From VRUE01 sp040508545 (GTDB lineage Bacteria > Actinomycetota > Thermoleophilia > Solirubrobacterales > 70-9), in the NCBI GenBank assembly GCA_040508545.1, contig JBEVMR010000065.1:1-46719 (forward strand): a DNA stretch of 46,719 nucleotides, read 5' to 3'. The notes beneath the pieces were generated by a model. It searched no databases, had not been told where the DNA came from, and saw only the letters and a program-made list of their open reading frames with translations. Of this stretch, positions 1 to 9,214 are shown piece by piece. Numbering within the stretch: the first letter of the stretch is position 1; each line of letters starts with the position of its first letter. Made by a program: the position numbers and the translations under genes.

Positions 1-50
1 CGAGAGGCCGCCCCTTTTTCTTGCGCTTTTGTGGCTACGCTGTGCATAGG

Positions 51-866
51 ATGCGCAAGGGTCTGATATCGGTACTTATCGCTCTCGCTGGGTTGCTCGG
101 CGCAGCGGGTGAGTCTGGGGCAGCGCAGTGCACCTTGCGGGTGACGCCGGGTTGTTTTTTCCCGAGCCTCGTGGCAACCCTTGGCGGCAGCGTCTCACCC
201 AAGACGCTTTCGGCAAGTAAGCACCAGCCGGTCACCTGGAGCATCTTCGGCAAGATCGGCACGAGCGACGGCACGCATCCCTCCGCGCTCAGGGAAGTCC
301 AGCTCGACGTCGACAAGGACGTGAGGATCAATTCCCGGAACTACCCCGTTTGCGAGATGGGCGGACGCGCGATCAGGGAAGAGAGCCCCAAGGCGGCGGA
401 AAAGGCCTGTGCGAAGGCGCTGGTAGGCCGGGGCGAGGCCACGGTCGAGCTGGCCTTCCCCGAAACCACGCCAACGGAACTTTCAAGCCAACTCCTCGTC
501 TTCAATGCCGGTGAGCAGGGCGGGGTGACCAAATTGCTGATCCACGCCTTTATCTATGTACCGGTCCCCACCCCGATCGTCTCCGTCCTTACCGTCTCGA
601 AGCACGGCGCCGGGCTAGAGACGGTCACCGAGATCCCGGTCATAGCCGGGGGTAGCGGCTCACTGCTCGACTTCAAGCTCAAGATCGGAAGGACCTATTC
701 CTACGCAGGCAAGAAGTACGGCTATTTCGAAGCCAAGTGTCCCGACAGCGTCTTCAAAGCCAACGTGAAGTCGCTTCTCTTCAAGAACGAAGCGAAGGTG
801 CCCGGCGTCGCTGCGCAGAGCCTGCTGAAAGCCGCCCTCGCCGTCCCCTGCACGCCGAAAGGCTAA
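51..866 (+). CDS. Secreted four-cysteine family protein, copy 1 (unknown function)
   Basis: The 271-residue product has an N-terminal signal peptide (MRKG, then a hydrophobic run ending near GESGAA) and no further membrane segment, so it is probably exported. I do not recognise a named domain. It is clearly a paralogue of the next gene: both have GKI(G/S)T-DGTHPSA-RE, DKD, a VFN-GE-GG-KLLIH block, VIAGGSGS-LDF, and a PCTPKG C-terminus. Cysteines conserved in the five window copies occur in YPVC, KAC, EAKC and PCTPKG; this copy has two extra near the mature N-terminus (QC and GC). The ATG at 51 is preferred over an in-frame TTG at 21, because the extra ten residues would precede a normal signal peptide. 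It stands 97 bp upstream of its paralogue and is probably co-transcribed. Confidence 0.8.
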   Translation: MRKGLISVLIALAGLLGAAGESGAAQCTLRVTPGCFFPSLVATLGGSVSPKTLSASKHQPVTWSIFGKIGTSDGTHPSALREVQLDVDKDVRINSRNYPVCEMGGRAIREESPKAAEKACAKALVGRGEATVELAFPETTPTELSSQLLVFNAGEQGGVTKLLIHAFIYVPVPTPIVSVLTVSKHGAGLETVTEIPVIAGGSGSLLDFKLKIGRTYSYAGKKYGYFEAKCPDSVFKANVKSLLFKNEAKVPGVAAQSLLKAALAVPCTPKG

Positions 867-962
867 GCGGCGCGACACACGATCGCTATTGGTACGGTAA
901 CGGTACGCTACGAGTTACCCGCCGCTCGCCTAAGTGCGGGGCAGTGCAAACGAAGGAGAGAG

Positions 963-1766
963 ATGATGCGGAGAAATCTGCTGCTGGTGCTTGCCCTGGC
1001 CGGCGTGCTGTCGATCGCCGTGGCTGCGATCGCAACCGCCAAGAGATCGCAGACGACCATCAAAGCTGGGAACCTCGTGCTTACTTTCGGCGGAGGAATC
1101 TCCCCTGCCAAGCTGCCGAAAAACGAGTACGTGCCGGTCACCGCCGACCTCTTCGGCAAGATCTCCACCGACGACGGAACGCATCCCTCGGCCTTCAGGG
1201 AAACCGTCGTCGACATCGATAAGGACTTCAAGATCAACGTGAAGGGGTTGCCGGTCTGCAAGGCAGGCCAACTCACGGCACGCAACACCAGCGCGGCCCT
1301 GAAAGTCTGCGGGGACACCGAGCTCGGCAGCGGCAATGCACATGCCGAGATCGCCTTTCCGGAACAGCCGCCGATCAAAGTGGCGAGCCCCCTGAAGGTC
1401 TTCAACGGCGGCGAAAAGGGTGGCAAGGTCAAGCTCCTGATCCACACCTTCATCACCATTCCGGTGCCGGCGGCAATAGTCACCGACGTGACCGTCTCGC
1501 GGAAAGCCACCGGACTGCACTCCGTCGCAAGGATCCCGGTCATCGCCGGAGGCAGCGGATCGGCGCTGGATTTCAGCTTCAAGCTGGGAAGGACGTATAC
1601 GTACAAGGGCAGGAAGGTCGGCTACTTGGAAGCCAGATGCCCGGATGGCGTCTTCAAGGCGAGCTCGCCAAAGACGGTGTTCAAGAATGAAACTCGGCTT
1701 CCAGGCGTCGCTCCCGAAACCGTGCTGAAGGGCGGCCTCACCATCCCCTGCACGCCGAAGGGCTAG
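963..1766 (+). CDS. Secreted four-cysteine family protein, copy 2 (unknown function)
   Basis: The 267-residue exported protein is the nearest relative of the preceding gene. It has a signal peptide (MMRRN then a hydrophobic run to about residue 25), then a beta-rich-looking body with FGGGISP, GLPVC, LKVC, EARCPD and IPCTPKG, giving four spaced cysteines that could form two disulfides (inference). A good Shine-Dalgarno (AAGGAGAG) ends four bases before ATGATG, so either ATG may be used. It converges on the MCE cluster across a hairpin at 1811-1845. Tandem duplication of this family next to lipid-transport genes suggests a cell-envelope role. No catalytic motif is visible. Confidence 0.82.
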   Translation: MMRRNLLLVLALAGVLSIAVAAIATAKRSQTTIKAGNLVLTFGGGISPAKLPKNEYVPVTADLFGKISTDDGTHPSAFRETVVDIDKDFKINVKGLPVCKAGQLTARNTSAALKVCGDTELGSGNAHAEIAFPEQPPIKVASPLKVFNGGEKGGKVKLLIHTFITIPVPAAIVTDVTVSRKATGLHSVARIPVIAGGSGSALDFSFKLGRTYTYKGRKVGYLEARCPDGVFKASSPKTVFKNETRLPGVAPETVLKGGLTIPCTPKG

Positions 1767-1810
1767 CGGCAGAGGCCGCCTCTACTTCTCGACCTCGGCC
1801 CGTAAGCGGT

Positions 1811-1845
1811 ATTGAAGGAGCGCGGCCCGAGCCGCCTCCTTCAAT
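1811..1845. terminator. Hairpin between convergent genes
   Basis: ATTGAAGGAG pairs with CTCCTTCAAT, and inside it GCGGC pairs with GCCGC across a CCGA loop, giving about 15 bp with one bulged C. It lies between the convergent ends of the secreted-protein gene and the last MCE gene and overlaps the stop codon of the latter. There is no clear T-tract on either side, so termination is inferred from position and stem strength. Confidence 0.5.
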
Positions 1846-3385
1846 TGCCCTGTTCGAACGTGTGCTGGTAGCTGGTCGCGGGACCGCTGCCGTAGATCGG
1901 CTCGAAGGGAGCCTGTGGGCTGCAGCCCGGGGCGGGGATCGTCGTCGAGGAGTCTTGTTCGGCGAAGGCGTATTTCTTCAGCCGTAGGTAGAAGTCCGTG
2001 GCTTTGGTGACATCGTCTTCGGTACGCGCGTTGAAGCTCGACTGGCTCGGGGTGTCGGTGGGGAGGGTCACCGTGATCCCGGAGCTGCACTGGCGCGTGT
2101 CGAAGTTGAGCAGGCCTTTGGCAAGCCGCTTCGAGGCCAGCGGCTGCGGGTAGGCGCTGTTGCGGTTGGTGTTGAGCCGGTTCGGGTAGGTCGCCAGCGA
2201 TTCCGGTCCGAACGGGCCCTGGGCGCGGAGGAAGTGGATCTGCTCGCCATTCGGAAGCAGGTAGACGCCCCTGCTCGCCGCCGCGACATTGCCCATCAGC
2301 GCCGTCACCTCGTTCTTGTAGAGGCCGAGACCGGTGAGCAGCGGGTTGAGGTTGCGCAGGAAGGGATCGATCGCGCGCAGCAGCACGGGGAAGTCGCCCC
2401 GGAGGAACTTACGCAACGACGAGAACCCGGAAGGCGCCCGATCGATCACGGTTTCGAGCCCTTCGAAGAAGCCCTTCGCCTGCGGGGCGAGGTTGGAGAA
2501 GGCGATCAGGGTCGGTGAGAGCTGTTCGGCTGCCGGCACCAGCTGGCGGAACAAGGGGTCGGCGTTGAGGGCGAATGCTTTGAGCCGGTTGAAGGTCAGC
2601 CGCTGCTCGTCCTCGAAGGTCGGGAAGGCACGGAAGAGCGCTTCGATGTCGCGGTTGCGAGCGGCGGTCGTGCTCCAGACCGCGTCGGAGTTGCGGATCA
2701 GCTCCGCCAGCTCGCCTTCGCGGCCGCGCAGCGCGCGGAAGGTGACGGCGCCGTTGCGGAACAGCTGCTCGACCGCGACCCGCTGCGTGTCGAGCACGCG
2801 GAAGAGGTCGTCGACGTCGGAGAAGAACGGTTCGAGTTCGCCGAGCGCGTTGGAGAAGGACTGGCCGCGGCCCGAGATCGCCACGGCGCCTTCCTGCATC
2901 CATTCCTGGAAGGCAGCGCGCGTGCGGGTGTCGAAGGTGCGGAAGATCTCGTCCAGCTGCGCCGATTCGGCGACGTTGGCCCGAGCCAGGGTGCCACCGT
3001 CGGGAAGCTGCGGACCGGCGGCGCCGCCCGGGGTCAGCTCTACGTAGGTCTCGCCGAGCAGCGTCTTGGTGCGCAGGATCGCGCGGGTGCCCTTGGGGAT
3101 CGGCGCGTACTTGTCTTCGATCTTGATCGTCGCCATCGCCTCCTGCCCGTCGGGCGAGGTCTCGATCGTCTGCACTTTGCCGACCGATACGCCGGAGATG
3201 CGCACGTCGGACTGCTGGGCCAGCTGGGTCGCCTCCTGGAAGGGGACCTTGAGTTCATACGACTTCGCTTTGAACGGGGTCGGGCCACCGAAGGTGATCC
3301 AGAGGAAGAGCAGGATGCCGAAGCAGGACAGGGCGAAGCCGGCGATGACGAGGAGCTGCGCGGTGCTGGGGGCTCGCTTGCTCAC
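1841..3385 (-). CDS. MCE/MlaD family protein, sixth gene of cluster (MceF position)
   Basis: The 514-residue protein has one N-terminal membrane helix (about residues 10-31), then an MCE domain (about 40-120; VRISGVSVGKV and LLGETYVEL are typical), a long helical region (about 140-400) and a C-terminal domain with two cysteines. MCE proteins form hexamers that shuttle hydrophobic lipids between membranes or the outside. The helical part has the actinobacterial pattern GRG, then R--L--LI--F, ADPLFRQL and QLSPTL. It starts with GTG whose GTGA overlaps the stop of the preceding gene by 4 bp, so the cluster is translationally coupled. The gene symbol is left blank because position, not orthology, gives the F assignment. 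Confidence 0.93.
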   Translation of the reverse strand: MSKRAPSTAQLLVIAGFALSCFGILLFLWITFGGPTPFKAKSYELKVPFQEATQLAQQSDVRISGVSVGKVQTIETSPDGQEAMATIKIEDKYAPIPKGTRAILRTKTLLGETYVELTPGGAAGPQLPDGGTLARANVAESAQLDEIFRTFDTRTRAAFQEWMQEGAVAISGRGQSFSNALGELEPFFSDVDDLFRVLDTQRVAVEQLFRNGAVTFRALRGREGELAELIRNSDAVWSTTAARNRDIEALFRAFPTFEDEQRLTFNRLKAFALNADPLFRQLVPAAEQLSPTLIAFSNLAPQAKGFFEGLETVIDRAPSGFSSLRKFLRGDFPVLLRAIDPFLRNLNPLLTGLGLYKNEVTALMGNVAAASRGVYLLPNGEQIHFLRAQGPFGPESLATYPNRLNTNRNSAYPQPLASKRLAKGLLNFDTRQCSSGITVTLPTDTPSQSSFNARTEDDVTKATDFYLRLKKYAFAEQDSSTTIPAPGCSPQAPFEPIYGSGPATSYQHTFEQGN

Positions 3386-4782
3386 TTGGCGAAGTTCCGC
3401 TCGCAGTGGCCGGACGGGGTGTTGGCCGGAATCTCGGTCGGGGTCGGGATCCGGGCGCCCTGAAGCAGGGTTCGCAGGTACGGCTTCAACGGGGCCAACC
3501 CATAGGCGAGGTCAGACCCGTTGCAGGTGAGCATGACCAGGCCGCGCCCGATCGGCCCGCCGGCGTCGGTCAGGTTGAAGCTCGCGTTGATGTTGTGGTT
3601 GAGCCAGGGCAGGTAGAAGAGGTAGCTCTCCCTGCTCCCTTTCGGCTTGTAGGCGAGCGTGTTGAGGAAGCTGTTGAGCGCGCCGAGCGAGTTGCCGAAG
3701 CCGCTGACGGACTTCTCGAGGTCCGACGACCCTTCGTTGAGGTGGGTGAGCACGGGACGCACCTGACGGGTGAAGGGGCGGATCTGGTCGCGGATCGGAG
3801 CAGTGGTCTGCCTGAAGAAGCGCTCGTTGGCCTTGAAGGCTGGGACCGATGCCTGCGCCTGCGGGATCAGGCCCAGGAGCGCGGGGCGCGCCGCGACCGA
3901 GAACTGATTCGAGCTGTCGAGCGCCGAGCGCAGGGCGGTGAGAGTCGAGGGGAACTCGATCAGAGATTCCTGGATCGCCTGCTGCTGGTTGGCGAAGTTG
4001 CCGAGGGCGCCCTTCGAGGCGGTGACGAAGCGTTCGAGCTCGGCGTCGCGACGGCCGAGCTCGGCGGTCAGCTCGCCAAAGCTGTGGATCGTCCGCGCCA
4101 GGGCCAGGCGGCGCTGAGCGACCGCACGGTTGAGGTCGGCGATGTAGTGGGCGAAGGGCTGCAGGCGGCGGAAGGCTCCGGAGAGCTGACGGCCACGGCC
4201 GCCGATTCCCTGAGCGCCGCCGGCGACGAGAAGCTGGATGTACTGCTGCGTGTCTTTGTCGAGGGTGGATAGGAAGGCTTCGAACTGGATGCTCGGTTCG
4301 GTGCGCGAGAGCGGGAAGCGGTGCCCTGCCTCGACATGGCGCTTGCCGTCGCCCGGATCGATCTCGATCGTCATGTCGTTGAGGTTCGTTTTCGGCCGCA
4401 GCAGCAGATTGGCGTTGGGGTGAATCAGCTCGAGGTACTTGGGCTCGATGTCCATGCCGACGACGGCGTGGCCGTCTTCGAGGTCGACCGAGGAGATCTT
4501 GCCGACCTGGATGCCGGCGATCACGACCGCCTGGCCCTGACCCGGGGTGACCGCCTGGGCGTTGCTGAAGTCCGCCGAGAGCTCGACGAAGTCTTCGCCG
4601 ACGAACGGCGCCCAGGATGGCAGCGAAGCTTTCTGCTGGGTGAAGATCCAGAGGGTCATCACGATCGCGACGACGGTGAGGACGGCGATCGCAATCGTGT
4701 CTTTGCCGCGGCCGCGCGACTGGCGCGCCAGCGAAGCGCGGAAATGCTGCAAGCGGCTCACTTTCGGGTCGCGTTCGCTCAT
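3382..4782 (-). CDS. MCE/MlaD family protein, fifth gene of cluster (MceE position)
   Basis: The 466-residue protein has an N-terminal cytoplasmic tail of about 28 basic residues, one membrane helix (AIAVLTVVAIVMTLWIF), an MCE domain (VIAGIQVGKI, then LRPKTNLNDMTIEIDPG), and a long alpha-helical stretch. The start is placed at ATG 4782 (MSERDPKV), which gives an ATGA overlap with the upstream gene; a longer in-frame form to 4863 would only add residues antisense to nothing conserved and overlap the neighbour. In Mycobacterium the MceE position is a lipoprotein. Here there is no lipobox cysteine after the hydrophobic segment, so it is anchored by the helix. Confidence 0.93.
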   Translation of the reverse strand: MSERDPKVSRLQHFRASLARQSRGRGKDTIAIAVLTVVAIVMTLWIFTQQKASLPSWAPFVGEDFVELSADFSNAQAVTPGQGQAVVIAGIQVGKISSVDLEDGHAVVGMDIEPKYLELIHPNANLLLRPKTNLNDMTIEIDPGDGKRHVEAGHRFPLSRTEPSIQFEAFLSTLDKDTQQYIQLLVAGGAQGIGGRGRQLSGAFRRLQPFAHYIADLNRAVAQRRLALARTIHSFGELTAELGRRDAELERFVTASKGALGNFANQQQAIQESLIEFPSTLTALRSALDSSNQFSVAARPALLGLIPQAQASVPAFKANERFFRQTTAPIRDQIRPFTRQVRPVLTHLNEGSSDLEKSVSGFGNSLGALNSFLNTLAYKPKGSRESYLFYLPWLNHNINASFNLTDAGGPIGRGLVMLTCNGSDLAYGLAPLKPYLRTLLQGARIPTPTEIPANTPSGHCERNFAK

Positions 4783-6287
4783 GGGCCGCTCACCGCCGTC
4801 AGGTTGGGCGTGGCGACCTGGCCGAGCGGTCCGTTGACGTCGGGCACCGGCTGGGTCGAGCAACGCACGTCCGGCTTCTTCGGCGGACGGCCGCCGGGGC
4901 GCGGCTGCAAGCCGAGCGGCGCTTCGACCGTGTGCGCCCAGTTCTGCTTGTCGGTGAGCAGGTTTCCGGCCGGGTTCTCCTGCTTGACCAGGGTGTCGCC
5001 TCCGCCGGGCTGCAGGCGCAGGTAGTTCCCGTTGCCGTCGAAGTTCTGGCCCCAGCCGGCGAAGTTGGCGAGGTAGTAGAAGAACTCACGGTAGTTCGGC
5101 CCGGTCTCGAAGCTGTCCTCGATCGTCTGGTTGCCGGTCGGCACGAACACCCTCGAGGTGCAGAGGCTGATCCGGTTGACCTCGGGAATCGTGTTCGCCT
5201 TGCCCGCCTGTGCCGAGCCGGCCAGCCCCGGAGTCGATTCGCGCAGCAGCCTCGCGACCCCGCCGGCCTCTTTGCCGGATAGCAGCGGCCGCGCTTGGGC
5301 GAGCCACGGTTCGGCAGCGGAGATCAAGGCGGGCAGCTCGGCGACGGCGGGACGGAACTCGATCGCCCAGGCGCGCAGCGGCGGCAGCGAGCTGTTGAGG
5401 CTGGCCAGCGACTTACGCCCTATCTTCAGCGTCGGGGCCAACCGCTCAACCGTCGTCGAGAGGTTCTCCGACTGGGCAGCGAGGGCGCCGGTGAAGGTGT
5501 CGAAGTTGACGATCAGCCCTTCCAGGTCGGCCTCGTGCCGGGCGAGGGCCCCGAAGGCACGCCCCGCGCTGGAGACCAGCCGTGACAAATCCCCCTGACT
5601 CGTGCCGAGGAAGGCGTTCGTGACCTGGGCGCTGTAGCGGCCGGCCGGGCCGCCGTAGAGGAACGCCCCGTTGAGGCCTTCGGCGCCGGTCTTGCCTTTC
5701 ACCTCGGGCAGCTGGGTCGCATCTTCGGCAGCGCTCGGCTTATGGGTCAGCGCCGTGCCGAAACTGCTCAGCAGGCGGCTGAGGTCGGCGCGCACCGGCG
5801 CCTGCAGCGCGGTCAGGATCTCGTCGAGCTGGACGCCGGTCGAGGTGCGGCTGACCGGGATCGTCGCGTCGCTGTCCAGCTCCGCGGCGCTGGGGCTGCC
5901 GGGGTCGAGCTCGATGAAGAAGTTGCCCTCGAGGAAGATCCGCGGCCGGATCGTGGCGAAGGCGTCGTCGTGGATCGGCCGGCCCTTGCCGTCGACGGTG
6001 AAGGTGACCTCGGTGTTGTCGCCCTCGCGACCGACCTCGATCACTTTGCCGACATCGACACCGGCGATTCGCACGGGGGAGTTGGTGGAGATGTTGACGC
6101 CGTTGGAGAAGGTCGCGTTGAGCGTGTACCCATGCCCGGTGAAGGGGACGTGTTTGGTGAAGGCCAGGTAGGGGCCGACGGTGAAGACGAGGATGAAGAG
6201 CACCGCGATCATCGCGTTGCTCGGCCGCCACTTGAAGCGGCTGTCGGTGGCTCCAGCCCTGGTATCTCTCTCCGGTAGGCGTCCCAT
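4779..6287 (-). CDS. MCE/MlaD family protein, fourth gene of cluster (MceD position)
   Basis: The 502-residue protein has a membrane helix at about 27-46 (IAVLFILVFTVGPYLAF) and an MCE domain with VRIAGVDVGKV and IFLEGNFFIELDPG. A helical hairpin-like region follows, with ATQLPEVKGKTG between helices, and the C-terminus is low-complexity and rich in Pro, Gly and Arg. The start codon ATG directly follows the stop of the preceding gene (TAGATG), and its end overlaps the next start by 4 bp. Placement inside an unbroken six-gene run supports one hexameric complex built from six different subunits, as proposed for mycobacterial Mce systems. Confidence 0.93.
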   Translation of the reverse strand: MGRLPERDTRAGATDSRFKWRPSNAMIAVLFILVFTVGPYLAFTKHVPFTGHGYTLNATFSNGVNISTNSPVRIAGVDVGKVIEVGREGDNTEVTFTVDGKGRPIHDDAFATIRPRIFLEGNFFIELDPGSPSAAELDSDATIPVSRTSTGVQLDEILTALQAPVRADLSRLLSSFGTALTHKPSAAEDATQLPEVKGKTGAEGLNGAFLYGGPAGRYSAQVTNAFLGTSQGDLSRLVSSAGRAFGALARHEADLEGLIVNFDTFTGALAAQSENLSTTVERLAPTLKIGRKSLASLNSSLPPLRAWAIEFRPAVAELPALISAAEPWLAQARPLLSGKEAGGVARLLRESTPGLAGSAQAGKANTIPEVNRISLCTSRVFVPTGNQTIEDSFETGPNYREFFYYLANFAGWGQNFDGNGNYLRLQPGGGDTLVKQENPAGNLLTDKQNWAHTVEAPLGLQPRPGGRPPKKPDVRCSTQPVPDVNGPLGQVATPNLTAVSGP

Positions 6288-7694
6288 CTATTCCTCGTTC
6301 ACCGTGGTCGTGCCCCAAAGCTCAGGCGCAGGCCCGATGACAGTCTGGCCCGGCGTGTAACGCTCGTTGCCGGCTTCGCAGACGTCGTCCTGCCCCGGCG
6401 CCGCGGTCCTCGGATAGGGGTTGTAGTGAAGGTGATTCTTCAGGTTCGGGCCGTCGGCGGGAGCAGAGGACGGGGTCGACTCCGCGTTGGGGCCGAAGGG
6501 CGCCTCGACGCCGACCGCGCTGAGCCAGTTTCCTTCGCCGTTGCCCTGGCCGAAGGCGCTTGCGAGCTGCTGGAAGACCAGGGTGAGGTAGTTGCACTTG
6601 GTCTGGGCAGGCGCGATGAAGTCGATCGCCGGTTCGAGGACTTCATTGGTGTCGACGAACAGGTCGAGGCCGTTGAAGACGCCCGGCTCGGCCTGGAAGT
6701 CGAGCAGCGCGTCTGCGGTCGGGTCGAGCTGTGCGAACAGAACTGGCGAGCGGTTGAGGGCGGGGATGCCGGCCCGCAGGGCGGCATTGATCGTCGGCGA
6801 GGTCCGGCCGAGAGCCCGAGCGCCGGGCTCGAGCGCGGTGAAGAAGCGGCCGGCGTTGCGGAAGAAGGGCCGCAGCGCCGGCAGGTCGGCGGTGACCGCA
6901 TCGAGCGTCGGCGGCCCTTTGACGATCGTTTCCTGGATGTAGGGCCGCGAGACGCGAGCGAAGGCGGCGAAGGTGCGGTCGAGGGCGACGAACATGCTCG
7001 CCTGCGTCTCTGCGACCGGTGCCACGGTGGCGGAGAGGTCGGCGAGCGCTTCCCAGAAGCCGCCGAAGTCGGTGCCCGGAGCGACCAGCGTGCGCAGCAC
7101 CGGCTGCCCGTTTTCGGCGAGGCTGCGCAGGGCGCCGAAGGCGGCGTTGATCTGTGGGCCACGGCCGGCGAAGGCGTTGCCGAAGCCGGCATTGGTGCGC
7201 TGGATCGCCTTCCGGGTCGGCTCGTCGAACATGCTGAAGAACTGGTCGATGTCGACTGGCTCCGGGCGGGCGGCGGTGATCGGGATCGTCTCGCCGGCCT
7301 CCAGGCCATCCGCGGAGTCGCCGGGGACGATCTGCAGGTACTTGAGGCCGAGCGGCGATTTGGGCCGGATGATCATCGTCGAGTTGTCCGGGATCGGTTC
7401 GGCGCTCTTATCGAGCTTGAGATCGAGTTCGGCGGCGACACCGCCGTTGTCGAGCTGCACCGGCACCACCTCCCTGACCACGCCGACGCGCGAGCCGCCG
7501 ATCCGCACCTCGTTTCCTTTGACCAGGGCGTTGGCGTTGGGCACCCGCGCCTTGAGGTCGTAGGTCGAGACGAAGGGGAGGCCGTTGTTGGCGTTGTAGG
7601 CGAGGAAGACGGCGACGATCACGACCAGCACGGTGACCGCGCCGACGATCACCGGGCTGCTCGCGACTCCCTGTATGCCGCTGCGGTTCTTCAT
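6288..7694 (-). CDS. MCE/MlaD family protein, third gene of cluster (MceC position)
   Basis: The 468-residue protein has a membrane helix (VIVGAVTVLVVIVAVFLAY, about 15-34) and an MCE domain (about 42-120) containing VRIGGSRVGVV and PLGLKYLQIVPG. Helices to about residue 340 follow, then a C-terminal region with a single CNYL and a late CEAG cysteine, which could be disulfide-bonded outside the cell (inference). ATG start; 4 bp overlap with the upstream MCE gene. FVDTNEVLEPAIDFIAPAQTKCNYL matches a pattern I associate with actinobacterial Mce proteins, so the family call is firm. Confidence 0.93.
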   Translation of the reverse strand: MKNRSGIQGVASSPVIVGAVTVLVVIVAVFLAYNANNGLPFVSTYDLKARVPNANALVKGNEVRIGGSRVGVVREVVPVQLDNGGVAAELDLKLDKSAEPIPDNSTMIIRPKSPLGLKYLQIVPGDSADGLEAGETIPITAARPEPVDIDQFFSMFDEPTRKAIQRTNAGFGNAFAGRGPQINAAFGALRSLAENGQPVLRTLVAPGTDFGGFWEALADLSATVAPVAETQASMFVALDRTFAAFARVSRPYIQETIVKGPPTLDAVTADLPALRPFFRNAGRFFTALEPGARALGRTSPTINAALRAGIPALNRSPVLFAQLDPTADALLDFQAEPGVFNGLDLFVDTNEVLEPAIDFIAPAQTKCNYLTLVFQQLASAFGQGNGEGNWLSAVGVEAPFGPNAESTPSSAPADGPNLKNHLHYNPYPRTAAPGQDDVCEAGNERYTPGQTVIGPAPELWGTTTVNEE

Positions 7695-9214
7695 GGACCC
7701 AGGAGGTAGTCGAGGAGGGCGCGTTGGGGGGCGGCGGACTCAGTGGCGGCGCCGAGCTGTTCGCCTTCGCCCAGGCCCGGCGCCGCCGGGCCTGGCGCCG
7801 GCCGCGCCGGGGCGGGAGCGGACGGGAAGGCGCCGCTCGCGCCCGCCGAGGTGCCGCCCGCCTTGCCGGTCAGCGCTTCCTGGATTCGCGAGTACATGGC
7901 GGCGGGGTCGAAGGCGGACGACGTGCCGGCTTTGTCCCCGTTGTAATTGGCCGAGCAGCCGCTGGTGGGCGCCGTCACGTAGTCGATGCAGTTGGTCAAG
8001 GTCGCCAGGGTGCGGGTGAAGTGACCGTACCGGTCGAATTCGTTGGTCGCCGCGGAGCTGTTGTAGATCAGGTCGGCAAGGCCTTCGAAGCCGCCCGTCT
8101 TCTCGGTGCTGACCAGGAAGCGTGCGAGTTCGGGGACCGGCCCAGCGCCGGTTACGGCCACGTCGCGGAGCTTCTTGACGACCGGGTCCCCGGCGCGGAT
8201 CTTCGGCCCGGCCACTTCGCCGCTAGCCCCGAGCGACTTCAGCGAGACGGTCGAGGCGGCCGAGAAGGGGGTCAGCGCCCGGGTTGCCTGAGTCAGCGAC
8301 GGCGCCGCCTTGCCCAGCGCTTCGACGACCGGCGTGCCGGAGTCGGAGAAGTATTCGAAGCTGGCCATCGTCTCGCGCAGCTCACGCAGGAAGGCCGGCA
8401 GTTTCTGCAGCGAGGCTTCCAGCGCCTCGCCCTCTTCGGTACTCGCCTGGGCCGCGGCGCCGGCGTTGGAGAAGAAGCCGGCGACGCTGGAGCGATCACG
8501 CGCGAGCGGGCCGAGGATCTGATCGGAATCGGAGGCGAGCTGAGCCAGGCGATCGCGCTGGGCGTTGAGGATGCCGAAAACGCGGTCGACGTCGCGCAGC
8601 ACCGGGTTGGCGCGCTTGACGACCTCCTCGATGTCTTCGCCGCGGCCGGCGAGGCCGCCGCCGAGTTCGTTGAGGATCAGGCGGAAGCGCTGCGCGTAGG
8701 TCAGCTGGTTGATGTTGTTGATCAGGTCCGGGTCGACGCTGGTGCTGTTGTTCTCCACCGGCAGCAGGTACTGGCCGGCGCCCGGCTCGTCCTCGGGGAT
8801 CTCCTTCAGCGCCGGCGCTGGCTCGGAGCCAGGCGCGCGCGGCAGGGTCGGCTGGCAATCGACGAACTTCTCGCCGATCAGCGACTGGGGGCGGATTTCG
8901 CAGCCACCATCGGCGCGGAAGTCCTGGAAGCCCGGATCGGTGATCTTCATCGCGATCACCGCCTTGCCGGGAAGCGCCTGCGGCTTGCCGTCCTCGTAGC
9001 TGTCGATCTCGCCGGGCATGGTCACGCCGACCGATTCGATTTCGCCCACGGTGGCGCCGGCGACCCGCACTTCCTCGCCCTTGACCATGAAGCCGCCGTT
9101 GTCGAAGATCGCGCGGACGACGTAGCCGTCATTGCCGTTGCTGCCCCCGGAGACGAGCGCGACGACGACGACCACGAGGGCGACGACGCCGATTGCGAGC
9201 AGTCCTTTCCTCAT
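7691..9214 (-). CDS. MCE/MlaD family protein, second gene of cluster (MceB position)
   Basis: The 507-residue protein starts with MRKGLLAIG and an immediate membrane helix, then an MCE domain with VRVAGATVGEI and SLIGEKFVDCQPT. It has long helices and an Ala/Gly/Pro-rich tail near 460-500. The MCE domain carries a larger insertion than its siblings (SYEDGKPQALPG and the DFRADGGCEIRPQ segment), and two cysteines (GGCE, VDCQ) fall inside or beside it. The start is set at ATG 9214, where it overlaps the upstream stop by ATGA; an in-frame GTG/ATG extension to 9244 lies wholly inside the neighbour. It is coupled to both neighbours. Confidence 0.92.
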   Translation of the reverse strand: MRKGLLAIGVVALVVVVVALVSGGSNGNDGYVVRAIFDNGGFMVKGEEVRVAGATVGEIESVGVTMPGEIDSYEDGKPQALPGKAVIAMKITDPGFQDFRADGGCEIRPQSLIGEKFVDCQPTLPRAPGSEPAPALKEIPEDEPGAGQYLLPVENNSTSVDPDLINNINQLTYAQRFRLILNELGGGLAGRGEDIEEVVKRANPVLRDVDRVFGILNAQRDRLAQLASDSDQILGPLARDRSSVAGFFSNAGAAAQASTEEGEALEASLQKLPAFLRELRETMASFEYFSDSGTPVVEALGKAAPSLTQATRALTPFSAASTVSLKSLGASGEVAGPKIRAGDPVVKKLRDVAVTGAGPVPELARFLVSTEKTGGFEGLADLIYNSSAATNEFDRYGHFTRTLATLTNCIDYVTAPTSGCSANYNGDKAGTSSAFDPAAMYSRIQEALTGKAGGTSAGASGAFPSAPAPARPAPGPAAPGLGEGEQLGAATESAAPQRALLDYLLGP